Part shown: positions 35,329 to 44,026 of the stretch, one piece after another
Position numbering within the stretch: the stretch's first letter is position 1
Layout of the letters: every line of letters begins with the position of its first letter
NCBI RefSeq assembly: GCF_001423745.1
Contig: NZ_LMPC01000002.1
Span: forward strand, 182,288-246,287
From: Arthrobacter sp. Leaf337
GTDB lineage: Bacteria > Actinomycetota > Actinomycetes > Actinomycetales > Micrococcaceae
Reading direction: 5' to 3'
Length of the DNA stretch: 64,000 bases
The notes under the pieces: model-generated
Told to the model about the DNA's origin: nothing
Database searches by the model: none
The model's input: the letters and a program-made list of their open reading frames with translations, nothing else
Position numbers and translations under genes: made by a program

Positions 35329-35637
35329 TTAATGGGCTCCTTGGAGCGGGTCGGCAGCAGGGCGGGAATTCGCGGCAAGAACGTGGGCCACGCCGGAATT
35401 CCGCTGCTATAGAGCGGGGATGCAGGGGGAGATCCCTGCTGGTGACAGGCTGACTGTCCCAGTGTTTGCCTACGAATTGCCTAATAGACAACACTTGTTG
35501 CCCCAAAGGTTATGCTGTGATCCGCGTAACAGTCAAGGCGGATTGACACCATGGTCCGTTCGGGCGTCACAAGGTAGGTATCCCGCTAGTATGGCTCCAG
35601 CAATGGGGCCGTGCGGCCGGCTGCGAAAGGTTCGTAA
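35329..35637. other. Divergent regulatory region, symporter and XRE-cupin gene
   Basis: About 309 bases without a gene. Two TTGCCTA repeats, 11 bases apart, lie at 35466-35483, followed by the palindrome CAACA-CT-TGTTG at 35489-35500 and a CRP/GlxR-like site TGTGA-N6-TAACA at 35516-35531. The sequence AACACTTGTTGC here recurs as AACACTTGATGC before the agmatinase-like gene. These are probable binding sites but untested. Confidence 0.45.
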
Positions 35638-36213
35638 ATGAAGGCTCTACCAGTTGAACCGAGCAACATACCGGTTGCCATCGGTTCGCGCATCCGCGCT
35701 GCCCGCCAGTCTCAGCGGCTCACCATTGAACAGGTCGCGGACGCGACGGGTCTCACCAAGGGATTCCTCAGCAGGGTGGAACGCGACCTGACGTCACCGT
35801 CGGTGGCTTCCCTGGTGACCCTGTGCCAGGTCCTGTCGATCTCCATCGGAGACCTGTTTGCCGCACCCGAAACCCACCTCACGAAGAAAGACGAGGGACC
35901 CCGGATTTCGCTGGGCGGCGAAGGCATCATCGAGCGCCTGCTGACCGCCCGCTCGGAACGCCGCGTCCAGATCATCCAGGCCGTGATCGAACCGCGCGGC
36001 CGCGGCGAATCCGAACTCTACGCCGTGGACTGCGACGTCGACGTCCTCCATGTGATCAAGGGCCGCATCCGGCTGATCCTGACCAACGAGGAATACGAAC
36101 TCAGCACTGGCGACACCGTGACGTTCCCCGGCCGGGAACCGCACACGTGGATCAATCCCACGGACGACGCCGTCGAGGTGCTCTGGGTGCTGGTCCCCGC
36201 CGCCAGCCGCTGA
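35638..36213 (+). CDS. XRE-family regulator with cupin sensor domain
   Basis: The protein has 191 residues. The N-terminal HTH_3 domain is at residues 15-70 (IGSRIRAARQSQRLTIEQVA, GLTKGFLSRVERDLTSPSVA) and a cupin_2 domain follows at about 110-185 with VLHVIKGRIRLIL and FPGREPHTWINP. The order matches PuuR-type regulators, which often sense amines or amino acids. Divergent from the symporter, and likely to control it. Confidence 0.9.
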   Translation: MKALPVEPSNIPVAIGSRIRAARQSQRLTIEQVADATGLTKGFLSRVERDLTSPSVASLVTLCQVLSISIGDLFAAPETHLTKKDEGPRISLGGEGIIERLLTARSERRVQIIQAVIEPRGRGESELYAVDCDVDVLHVIKGRIRLILTNEEYELSTGDTVTFPGREPHTWINPTDDAVEVLWVLVPAASR

Positions 36214-36267
36214 CGCAGAGTGCCGCCGGCGGGGCCGGGGCCGGCCTCAGCCCGGGCCTGCCGGGTC

Positions 36268-38244
36268 TCAACCCACGTGGACCCAGGGCCGGCGCGTGAC
36301 GTCCGGCTCCGCCTCGCGCAGCACTTCCCGCGTGACGGGGGCGATCTCACCCTCGCCGAAGAGCAGGAACCGCGTCAGGTTGGTAAGCGGATTGCCCTCG
36401 GTCCAGCGGAAGTAGATGTGCGGCATCAGGCCGGTGACATCGCGGAGGTGCAGCAGGACGGCTGCCAGTGTGTTGGGCACGTTGTTGCTGTGGACTTCAA
36501 GGATGCGGAAGCCGTGCCGGATCTTCCCCGTGACCAGGAGCTCCTGTTCGAAGTCCGAGCTGTCGTCGACCAGGATTTCGATGAAGATGGCATCGCTGTC
36601 CACGGGCAGGTGGTTCGCGAGTTCGGCGTGCTCCAGCTTGGCCCGGTATCGGGCGGCGCTGAGGCGTTTGGGCTCATGCGCGATCAGCCGGATGGGCCCC
36701 TCTTCGCTGGCGGCCATGAATTCCAGGGCGCGTTCGTCCAGCCGGATGTGGGTGGCGCGCAGCTCGAAGGACCGCCGGACGCGCGACGCGAAGCTGACCA
36801 TCACAATGCCCAGGATGAACATGGCCGCGATCTTCAGGCCGTCGGGGCGTTCCACCACGTTCGCCACTGTGGTGTAAAGGAAGACGACGGCGATCGCGCC
36901 GAAAGCGACCGTGCGGCCGCGTTGCTGCTTGCGCCGGGCGGACAACGTGACGGCGATGGACGCGGACGTCATCAGCACCAGCACGCCGGTGGCGTAGGCA
37001 CCGCCCTGGGCCTCGACGTCGGCCTCGAACACCACCGTGATGAGAAAGGCGACGGCGGTGAACACCAGTACCAGCGGCCGCACCGCCCGGGTCCATGCCG
37101 GCGCCATGCCAAAGCGCGGAAGGTAGCGCGGCACCAGGTTGAGCAGGCCAGCCATCGCGGAGGCCCCGGCGAACCAGAGGATGGCGATGGTGCTGAGGTC
37201 GTATACAGTCCCGAATCCGTCGCCCAGGTATTGGTGCGCCAGGAATGCCAGAGCCCGGCCGTTGGCCTTGCCTCCCGGCTGGAACTCGCCTGCCGGGATG
37301 AGGAACGTGGTGATGAAGCTGGACGCGATGAGGAACGCGCTCATGATCAGGGCGGCCGTGGTCAGGAGCTTGTGCGCGCCGCGGATCCGGCCGGTCGGCT
37401 TCGCCTCGGTGTCGTCGGGGCTGCCCTGGATCTGCGGCATGACGGCCACGCCCGTTTCGAAGCCGGAAAGTCCCAGTGCCAGTTTGGGGAACACCAGCAG
37501 GGCGATGCCGATCATCACGAGCGGGTTGCCGTGCTGCTGGTTGAGGGCGGCCCACCAGTCCGTCACCACGTGGGCTTCGCTGTACACATGCGCGAGGCCC
37601 ACCAGCACCACCACCGCGTTGAGCAGCAGGAACACTGCCACCAGGACAACGGCCACGTTGATGGCTTCCTTGAAGCCGCGGAGGAACACGATGCCCAGGC
37701 CCGCAATCAACGCCAGCGTAATGGCCACTTCCTGGCCGTGCAGGAAGGCCGGGGCAAACGGGTTTTCGATGGCGTGCGCACTGGCATCCGCGGCAGAGAG
37801 CGTCATGGTGATCATGAAGTCAGTTGCCGCGAAACCCAGAAGCGCCAGGACAAACAGCTTGCCGCCCCAGCGCGGCAGGAGCCGTTCGAGCATGGCGATG
37901 GAGCCCTCACCGCGAGGACTCTCCGAAGCCACCCTGCGGTACACCGGTAGGGCGCCGAGGAGCGTAACTGCCACCAGGACCACGGTGGCCAGCGGCGAGA
38001 CCATGCCTGCGGCGAGCGCGGCAATGGCCGGCTGGTATCCCAGCGTGGAAAAATAGTCGACGCCCGTCAGGCACATGACCTTCCACCAGGGCTGGGGCGT
38101 ATGGTTCGCCTGCGGCTGGCCGTGCGGCCCCTGGCGTTTCCCGGATCCCTCGGGCATGCCCTCCAGCAGCCAGCTCCTGAGCTTGTGGGGCTTGCGGTTG
38201 TACCTGTCCGAAGGGTCGGCGGGCGGCCTGGTCAGCGTGGTCAC
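36268..38244 (-). CDS. APC-superfamily amino acid permease, long form
   Basis: The protein has 658 residues, longer than usual APC permeases (about 450-500). About 12 membrane helices occupy residues 60-480, starting with [25 protein letters not shown], and a soluble C-terminal domain of about 180 residues follows ([48 protein letters not shown]). The C-terminal part may be regulatory. A potassium/KUP-like role was considered because of the layout, but the [17 protein letters not shown] segment is more APC-like. GTG at 38244 follows AAAGGATA. Substrate unknown. Confidence 0.75.
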   Translation of the reverse strand: MTTLTRPPADPSDRYNRKPHKLRSWLLEGMPEGSGKRQGPHGQPQANHTPQPWWKVMCLTGVDYFSTLGYQPAIAALAAGMVSPLATVVLVAVTLLGALPVYRRVASESPRGEGSIAMLERLLPRWGGKLFVLALLGFAATDFMITMTLSAADASAHAIENPFAPAFLHGQEVAITLALIAGLGIVFLRGFKEAINVAVVLVAVFLLLNAVVVLVGLAHVYSEAHVVTDWWAALNQQHGNPLVMIGIALLVFPKLALGLSGFETGVAVMPQIQGSPDDTEAKPTGRIRGAHKLLTTAALIMSAFLIASSFITTFLIPAGEFQPGGKANGRALAFLAHQYLGDGFGTVYDLSTIAILWFAGASAMAGLLNLVPRYLPRFGMAPAWTRAVRPLVLVFTAVAFLITVVFEADVEAQGGAYATGVLVLMTSASIAVTLSARRKQQRGRTVAFGAIAVVFLYTTVANVVERPDGLKIAAMFILGIVMVSFASRVRRSFELRATHIRLDERALEFMAASEEGPIRLIAHEPKRLSAARYRAKLEHAELANHLPVDSDAIFIEILVDDSSDFEQELLVTGKIRHGFRILEVHSNNVPNTLAAVLLHLRDVTGLMPHIYFRWTEGNPLTNLTRFLLFGEGEIAPVTREVLREAEPDVTRRPWVHVG

Positions 38245-38637
38245 GGTATCCTTTCGCGCAGCGTTCCTTCGGCCGTGGGGGCCTGGTGTGCTGCTCCTGT
38301 TGGGAGCGTAGGCCCGGGGAAGCGTGCGGGATGGCTCCTTTAACGAAACCTTTACGGCTCGTGTGACCGCCGTCACCGTCTGGTGAGATGTACGTCACAT
38401 TTTGGAAACCTGCCGGAAACCCGGAATTCATCCCCGGCGCCGCTGTTTAACACGCCGGAAAAACATCTCGGCCCTGGCGGAAACACCGCCGTTGTAGCGT
38501 CGGATAACGAGCGGCTGTGGAGCCCCAATAAGCTGTCGATGCTCAGTGGCTGTCTCGTTGTTTTGAATGGTCTCGTTTTGAATGGTCTCGCCGTAGTTGG
38601 CGCCCAGGAGCGCCACTTCCAGAGGAAGGCTCCCAAA
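38245..38637. other. Divergent region between APC permease and amt
   Basis: About 393 bases without a convincing gene. A CRP/GlxR-like site TGTGA-N6-TCACC is at 38362-38377 and contains the palindrome GTGAC-CGCC-GTCAC. A 15-base tandem duplication lies nearer amt at 38560-38589. The frame of amt is open upstream, but that part does not look like protein. Confidence 0.5.
38560..38589 (+). repeat. 15-bp tandem repeat in the amt leader
   Basis: GTTTTGAATGGTCTC occurs twice in a row (38560-38574 and 38575-38589). It is AT-richer than its surroundings and lies about 50 bases before the amt start, in the likely 5' leader. Confidence 0.8.
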
Positions 38638-40071
38638 ATGAACATCTCTCTACTCAACGTGGGCATGGCAGTGGACCCCACAGCGCTGGACCCCGGCGCC
38701 ACGGCATGGATGCTGGCGGCGTCCGCCCTGGTCCTGCTGATGACTCCCGGCCTGGCGTTCTTCTACGGGGGCCTCGTGCGGATGAAATCCGTCCTGAATA
38801 TCATGATGATGAGCTTTGGCGCCATGGGTGTTGTTGCCGTGGTCTGGGCGCTGTGGGGCTACGGGCTGGCCTTCGGCCCCGACACGATGGCCGGACTCGT
38901 CGGGGATCCGTTTGCCAACCCCGGGCTGAGCGGACTGACCAGCAGCATCGGCGGCAAAGCGCCGGGCCTCCCGGACATGGTGTTCATCGGGTTCCAGGCC
39001 ACATTCGCCATCATCACCGTCGCGCTGATCAGCGGCGCCGTGGCCGAGCGTGTCAGGTTCGGACCCTGGCTGCTGTTTGCTGCCTTGTGGGTGACCCTCG
39101 TCTACGCCCCGATCGCGCACTGGGTCTGGGGCGGCGGCCTCTTCGGCGCCACCGGCATCGTGGGCAGCAAGATCTCGGCGCTCGACTTCGCCGGCGGAAC
39201 CGTCGTGCACATGAACGCCGGCATCGCCGGGCTGATGCTCGCCGTCGTGCTCGGAAAACGCCTTGGATTCATGAAAGATCCCAACATCCGTCCGCACAAC
39301 CTGCCGTTCGTGATGCTCGGCGCCGGTCTCCTGTGGTTTGGCTGGTTTGGCTTCAACGCGGGCTCTGAACTCGCTGCCGATGCCACCGCGGGCCTGGCCT
39401 GGACCAACACCCTGCTGGCCACAAGTGCGGCGCTCCTGGGCTGGCTGCTCGTCGAGCGGCTCCGGGACGGCCATGCCACCTCCCTTGGTGCCGCCTCGGG
39501 AGCCGTGGCGGGCCTGGTTGCCGTGACTCCGGCTTGCGGCTTCGTCGACCCTGTCGGTGCCATCCTGATCGGGGCGGTGGCCGGAGTGCTCTGTGCGCTC
39601 GCGGTGGGCCTCAAGTTCCGGATCGGCCTCGACGACTCCCTTGACGTGGTGGCCGTCCACTTTGTTGGCGGGCTGTGGGGGACGCTCTCGCTGGGATTCT
39701 TCGCGGTGCCGTCGGCCAAGACCGAGGGCGGGCTCTTCTACGGCGGGGGCCTGGCACAGTTCTGGCCCCAGTTCCTCACTGCGGTGATTGTCACGGCCTG
39801 GAGCGCCATCATGACCACACTGATCGGATACGCCATCCATAAGACGATGGGCATGCGCGTGACCGAAGCCAGCGAGCGGTCCGGCATCGACGTCACCGAG
39901 CACGCCGAAACCGCCTACGAGCTGCTGATGGTGGGGGGAACCTTCCACCCCGGCGAACACCACGCCAAGGCCGCACCTGGCGGCGTGGACCCCGCAACGG
40001 AGATTCCGGCCGAAGTCCCGGGGGCTGTCCCGGTGGCCAGCCAGGCCGAGCGGGGCCGGGTGCGGACGTGA
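38638..40071 (+). CDS. amt: Ammonium transporter
   Basis: The protein has 477 residues with 11 predicted helices and no cleaved signal peptide. Typical Amt segments are MLAASALVLLMTPGLAFFYGGLVR, HWVWGGG, DFAGGTVVHMNAGIAGL with the first pore His, GWFGFNAGSE, and VAVHFVGGLWGTL with the second pore His. The ATG at 38638 follows GAGGAAGG by eight bases. glnK overlaps the stop by three bases. It brings ammonium into the cell and is controlled by GlnK binding. Confidence 0.96.
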   Translation: MNISLLNVGMAVDPTALDPGATAWMLAASALVLLMTPGLAFFYGGLVRMKSVLNIMMMSFGAMGVVAVVWALWGYGLAFGPDTMAGLVGDPFANPGLSGLTSSIGGKAPGLPDMVFIGFQATFAIITVALISGAVAERVRFGPWLLFAALWVTLVYAPIAHWVWGGGLFGATGIVGSKISALDFAGGTVVHMNAGIAGLMLAVVLGKRLGFMKDPNIRPHNLPFVMLGAGLLWFGWFGFNAGSELAADATAGLAWTNTLLATSAALLGWLLVERLRDGHATSLGAASGAVAGLVAVTPACGFVDPVGAILIGAVAGVLCALAVGLKFRIGLDDSLDVVAVHFVGGLWGTLSLGFFAVPSAKTEGGLFYGGGLAQFWPQFLTAVIVTAWSAIMTTLIGYAIHKTMGMRVTEASERSGIDVTEHAETAYELLMVGGTFHPGEHHAKAAPGGVDPATEIPAEVPGAVPVASQAERGRVRT

Positions 40072-40409
40072 AACTCATTACGGCCATCGTCAGGCCGGAA
40101 AAGGTCGAGACGGTCCGTGCTGCCCTGGAAGGGTTCGGCGTCAGTGGCCTGACCGTCAGCCAGGCCAGCGGCTACGGGCAGCAGCGCGGCCATGTGGAGG
40201 TCTACCGCGGAACCGAATACAACTCGGACCTGCTGCCAAAGGTCCGGGTGGAAGTCCTGGTGACCGAGGACGCCATGGACGGTGTCATGGCGGCGATCGA
40301 GGCGGGCGCCAGTACCGGCCGGTTCGGCGACGGCAAGATCTGGACAGTCTCCGTTTCCGACGCCGTCCGGGTGCGGACGGGGGAGCGGGGCGCGTCCGCC
40401 ATCGACTGA
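40068..40409 (+). CDS. glnK: PII nitrogen regulatory protein
   Basis: The protein has 113 residues. The T-loop YGQQRGHVEVYRGTEYNSD contains Tyr51, the residue that is uridylylated or adenylylated in the family, and the C-terminal signature is TGRFGDGKIWTVSV. It starts at GTG in a GTGA overlap with amt. It binds ATP, ADP and 2-oxoglutarate and blocks Amt when nitrogen is plentiful. In corynebacteria and relatives the modifying enzyme GlnD adenylylates it; glnD is not in the window. Confidence 0.96.
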   Translation: MKLITAIVRPEKVETVRAALEGFGVSGLTVSQASGYGQQRGHVEVYRGTEYNSDLLPKVRVEVLVTEDAMDGVMAAIEAGASTGRFGDGKIWTVSVSDAVRVRTGERGASAID

Positions 40410-40428
40410 TGCGCTGCTTGGATTGGTA

Positions 40429-40440
40429 AACACTTGATGC
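40429..40440 (+). promoter_or_regulatory. Element shared with the XRE-cupin region
   Basis: AACACTTGATGC matches AACACTTGTTGC at 35490 in 11 of 12 positions and lies about 70 bases before the ureohydrolase start. It may be a site for the XRE-cupin regulator. Confidence 0.3.
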
Positions 40441-40508
40441 ACAATAGGAAACTAGCGTGTATGATGGGTGTCACACTACCGATCCATCCTCGAAGGAGAG
40501 GCGTTCCT

Positions 40509-41615
40509 TTGGAAGAGCTGCGCATCGAGGCCAACGGCAACCTTGGCCCCATCGATTCATCCCGCATCCCCCGCTATGCAGGGGCCGCAACCTACGCCCG
40601 CCTGCCGCGGCTGGACCAGGTGGCCAAGGCGGACATCACGGTGGTGGGAGTGCCCTTCGATTCCGGCGTCTCCTACCGCCCGGGTGCCCGCTTCGGCGCC
40701 AACCATGTCCGCGAGGCCAGCCGCCTGCTGCGCCCCTACAACCCCGCTTGGGACGTCAGCCCCTTCGAGAACGTCCAGGTGGCGGACGCCGGCGACATGG
40801 CCGTCAACCCGTTCAACATCAACGAGGCGATCGAAACCATCCAGCAGAACGCCCTCGACCTGACGGCCGGCGGCAGCAAGCTTGTGACCCTTGGCGGGGA
40901 CCACACCATTGCGCTGCCGCTGCTGCGGGCCGCTGCCGAGCGCGCCGGCGAGCCTGTGGCGATGCTGCACTTCGATGCCCACTTGGACACCTGGGACACC
41001 TACTTTGGCGCAGAATACACCCACGGCACGCCGTTCCGCCGCGCGGTCGAGGAAGGCATCCTGGACACCGAGGCGATCAGCCACATCGGAACCCGCGGCC
41101 CGCTGTACGGCAAGAAGGACCTCGACGATGACCACCGCTTCGGCTTCGGCATCGTGACGTCCGCGGATGTTTACTATCAGGGCGTCCTGGAGACGGTGGC
41201 CAAGGTCCGGGACCGGATCGGCAACCGTCCGCTGTACATCTCCGTTGACATCGACGTCCTGGACCCCGCGCACGCACCGGGCACGGGCACACCGGAGGCC
41301 GGCGGCATCACCAGCCGGGAACTGCTGGAGATCATCCGCGGCTTCCGCGGCATGAACCTCGTGGGTGCGGACATTGTTGAAGTGGCTCCGGCCTACGACC
41401 ACGCAGAAATCACCGGGGTGGCTGCCAGCCATGTCGCCTACGAACTGGTCACCCTCATGGCGGATTCCGCCGTCGAAGGCGACAGGTTCGGCGCGGCCAA
41501 CGGCTATGCCGCCCAGACCCTCGGGCAGGAGAAGAGGCACCAGGCCGGTTTTGCGGCCGCCGCTGCCCAGCCCGCAGGAATCATCCGTCCGGCCGTCGAG
41601 GAGTTCTCCAAGTGA
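40509..41615 (+). CDS. Agmatinase-family ureohydrolase
   Basis: The protein has 368 residues of the arginase/agmatinase family. The two-metal motifs are [10 protein letters not shown] (His), [11 protein letters not shown], and [19 protein letters not shown]. It removes urea from agmatine or another guanidino compound such as 4-guanidinobutyrate; the specificity loop cannot be judged here. A TTG start at 40509 is chosen because GAAGGAGAGG lies just before it; the ATGs upstream overlap the control region. It overlaps the ThDP-enzyme gene by four bases. The extra 40-odd C-terminal residues are Ala/Gln-rich. Confidence 0.88.
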   Translation: MEELRIEANGNLGPIDSSRIPRYAGAATYARLPRLDQVAKADITVVGVPFDSGVSYRPGARFGANHVREASRLLRPYNPAWDVSPFENVQVADAGDMAVNPFNINEAIETIQQNALDLTAGGSKLVTLGGDHTIALPLLRAAAERAGEPVAMLHFDAHLDTWDTYFGAEYTHGTPFRRAVEEGILDTEAISHIGTRGPLYGKKDLDDDHRFGFGIVTSADVYYQGVLETVAKVRDRIGNRPLYISVDIDVLDPAHAPGTGTPEAGGITSRELLEIIRGFRGMNLVGADIVEVAPAYDHAEITGVAASHVAYELVTLMADSAVEGDRFGAANGYAAQTLGQEKRHQAGFAAAAAQPAGIIRPAVEEFSK

Positions 41616-43318
41616 TCGATTTCGATCCGGGTGCGGCCGCTGCTCCGGCAGGAGCAAATGCAGGAACCGGCGTCCGCAACGGCGGGGATCTCGTCGTCGA
41701 AACCCTCGAAGCGCTGGGCGCGAAGACGGTCTTCGGCATCCCGGGCCAGCACGCGCTGGGCCTCTTTGATGCGATGGGCCGGGGAAACCTGCACTTCGTC
41801 TCCTCCCGGGTGGAAAACAATTCCGCGTTCGCGGCCGACGGCTACTCCCGCGCCACGGGTGAGGTGGGCGTGCTGTTCCTGTCCACCGGGCCCGGTGCCT
41901 TGACGTCCCTGGCCGGGCTACAGGAAGCCTACGCCACGGGTGTGCCCATGGTGGTGGTGGCCAGCCAGATTCCGCTGGACGGCCTGGGCGCGCGCCGCAA
42001 GGGCATGCTGCACCAGCTCGATGACCAGAAGGCCTCGGCCGCCAATGTCACCAAGAGCCAGCGGCTGATCCAACACGCCTCCGGCATCCCCTCAGCCATC
42101 CAGGACGCCTGGACCGAGGCGATTTCCTCCCCGCAGGGCCCTGTCTGGCTGGAGATCCCGCAGAACGTCCTGCTGGATCCCATCATGGTCCCGCCGGTTG
42201 AAGATGCCCTCGCCGAAGCGGCGGACAACCCGCCGCGTGTGGAGCTGGTTCGTGAGGCAGTGAAATGGCTGTCGACGGCGGAACGTCCGGCGATCATCGC
42301 CGGCGGCGGCACGCGCCGCGGCCGGGCCGAGAAGCCGCTGCTGTCCATCGCGGAAAAGCTGCGCGCACCGGTGATCTGCACCCCCGGCGGCAACGGCGCC
42401 TTCCCGTGGAACCACGAGCTGTCGCTTCAGTCCTGGATCGAGGACCGCTACATGACGGACCTGCTCGAGGACGCGGACGTGCTGATCGTCATCGGCTCCT
42501 CCCTCGGCGAAGTCACGTCCAACTACTTCACCTTCGAGCCGCGCGGCCGGATCATCCAGATCGACGCCGAACCGCGGGTCCTGGAGTCCAACCGGCCCGG
42601 CTTGGGCATCCGTGCCGACGCCGGACAGGCCCTGGCTGCGCTGGATGCCGCGCTCACCGAGCCGCACGGGGAACGGGCCGACTGGCATGGCACCTCACCG
42701 GAGGCGCTGGTCAAGGAATCCCTGGCCAAGGTTAAGGCGAGGCTGGAGTCCCAGGACCTCGGCAAGGAACTGAAATTCATGGCGGACATTCGCGAGGCCG
42801 TCCCCGCGGACATGCAGACCTTCTGGGACATGACCATCTCCGCGTACTGGGCCTGGAGCTGCTGGGACGCCCGCGAGGGGCAGTTCCACTCCGCCCAGGG
42901 CGCCGGCGGGCTGGGCTTCGGCTTCCCTTCGGCCATCGGCGGGGCCGTGGGGCTGGAAACCACGGGAAAGCCCGGACGTGTCCTGGCCGTCTCCGGTGAC
43001 GGTTCGGCCATGTACTCCATTTCCGAACTGGCCACGGCCAAGCAGCACAACGTCCCGGTCACCTGGCTCATCGTGGACGACGGCGGTTACGGCATCCTGC
43101 GCGAATACATGGTGGGCGCCTTCGGCAAGGCCACCGCAACGGAACTGGCCCGGCCCGACTTCGTCAAACTCGCGGAAGCGTTCGGTGTCCCGGGCGTCCG
43201 GGTGGCGCCGGAGAACGTGGGGGACGCACTGAAAGCGGGCTTCGCCGCGGACGGCCCCAACGTCGTCGTCGTCGAAACCCTGCTCAAGATGTTCGGCCCC
43301 ACTCACATGGGCGTCTAA
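41612..43318 (+). CDS. ThDP-dependent decarboxylase/AHAS-fold enzyme
   Basis: The protein has 568 residues with three ThDP-enzyme domains. The activating Glu is in [19 protein letters not shown], the central domain has [19 protein letters not shown], and the cofactor motif is [15 protein letters not shown]. The motif ends in VDDGGYGI rather than the usual NNxxYG, so the second metal ligand is Asp. Homology is closest by eye to acetolactate synthase and benzoylformate decarboxylase. Coupling to a ureohydrolase suggests decarboxylation of 2-ketoarginine (AruI-like) before guanidinobutyrate is cleaved. That role is a hypothesis. Confidence 0.82.
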   Translation: MIDFDPGAAAAPAGANAGTGVRNGGDLVVETLEALGAKTVFGIPGQHALGLFDAMGRGNLHFVSSRVENNSAFAADGYSRATGEVGVLFLSTGPGALTSLAGLQEAYATGVPMVVVASQIPLDGLGARRKGMLHQLDDQKASAANVTKSQRLIQHASGIPSAIQDAWTEAISSPQGPVWLEIPQNVLLDPIMVPPVEDALAEAADNPPRVELVREAVKWLSTAERPAIIAGGGTRRGRAEKPLLSIAEKLRAPVICTPGGNGAFPWNHELSLQSWIEDRYMTDLLEDADVLIVIGSSLGEVTSNYFTFEPRGRIIQIDAEPRVLESNRPGLGIRADAGQALAALDAALTEPHGERADWHGTSPEALVKESLAKVKARLESQDLGKELKFMADIREAVPADMQTFWDMTISAYWAWSCWDAREGQFHSAQGAGGLGFGFPSAIGGAVGLETTGKPGRVLAVSGDGSAMYSISELATAKQHNVPVTWLIVDDGGYGILREYMVGAFGKATATELARPDFVKLAEAFGVPGVRVAPENVGDALKAGFAADGPNVVVVETLLKMFGPTHMGV

Positions 43319-43358
43319 CAGCCGCCCTCAACAACTGAACACCCGCCCGCTACGACAA

Positions 43359-43424
43359 AGCGCGAGCGGACACTTGAGGCCCCCTTTCCATCAGGATCGG
43401 GGGCCTCAACTGTCCGCTCGCGCT
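43359..43424. repeat. Palindromic dispersed repeat, copy 2
   Basis: AGCGCGAGCGGACACTTGAG begins a 26-base arm (43359-43384) that matches the complement of 43399-43424 in 25 of 26 positions. It lies after the ThDP-enzyme gene and may also end its transcript. Relative to copy 1 at 3697 it is inverted, and the single arm mismatch falls at the same place. Confidence 0.75.
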
Positions 43425-43499
43425 AGTGGTTTAAGGCGCCCATCACGCCGGGCCGCCCCCCGCTGCCCGCTGGTTAGTTTCCCAAAGCAACCATTTTCC

Positions 43500-43519
43500 T
43501 ATATAGTTGCCTAGGGCAA
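43500..43519 (+). promoter_or_regulatory. Probable autoregulatory operator of marR
   Basis: TTGCC-TAG-GGCAA at 43507-43519 has perfect five-base arms, and a TATATAG-like -10 overlaps its left edge. The ribosome site AAAGGGG begins three bases after it. Confidence 0.5.
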
Positions 43520-43536
43520 GCAAAGGGGTTATTCGC

Positions 43537-44016
43537 ATGGCAGTCGCACCAGAAACCGCAGCCGATCTCGTCTACCAGATCTTCGACCTCCAGCGGGCTG
43601 TCCGCTGCGTTGCGATCTCAAGCACGCGCGGGCGGGACACCGGGGTGGCGCTCCAGGGCGTCCTGCGGTTCGTGGGGGAGGGGGAGTCCCGGGCCACGAA
43701 GCTTGCCGCGAGACTCGGCGTCAGCGCTCCCGTCCTGAGCAGGCACATCGCCGATCTGGAAGAGCAGGGCCTGGTGGTCCGCCGTCCGGATCCGGAGGAC
43801 GGCCGTGCCCAACTGGTGGCGCTCTCAGAGGCGGGGGAGGGCAAGCTGCACGAGATAGAACAGCAACGCACAGCAACCCTTCAGGGCTATCTGCAGGACT
43901 GGAGCCAGTCCGACGCCGAGGAGACCGCGAAAATCCTGAAAAAACTTGCTGAATCCCTCAAGGACTCAGCCCGGGCAACGACGGCCGGATCCACCGAAAC
44001 CATTCCCACCGTTTAA
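43537..44016 (+). CDS. MarR-family transcriptional regulator
   Basis: The protein has 159 residues with a winged helix (ATKLAARLGVSAPVLSRHIADLEEQG and a wing VVRRPDPEDGRAQLVALSEAG). AAAGGGG lies before the ATG at 43537. It is immediately upstream of a DHA2 exporter in the same direction, separated by ten bases, so the two are an operon and the regulator probably controls both. The ligand is likely to be a compound the exporter removes. Confidence 0.92.
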   Translation: MAVAPETAADLVYQIFDLQRAVRCVAISSTRGRDTGVALQGVLRFVGEGESRATKLAARLGVSAPVLSRHIADLEEQGLVVRRPDPEDGRAQLVALSEAGEGKLHEIEQQRTATLQGYLQDWSQSDAEETAKILKKLAESLKDSARATTAGSTETIPTV

Positions 44017-44026
44017 GGAGCTGCAC

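Noticed and set aside
36220..37950. Open frame of 576 codons antisense to the APC permease
   Set aside because: Strongly charged His/Gly/Glu-rich composition, typical of the opposite strand of membrane protein genes.
38383..38637. Extra N-terminal part of Amt from an upstream ATG
   Set aside because: It includes the tandem DNA repeat, is not membrane- or signal-like, and the ATG at 38638 has a strong ribosome site.
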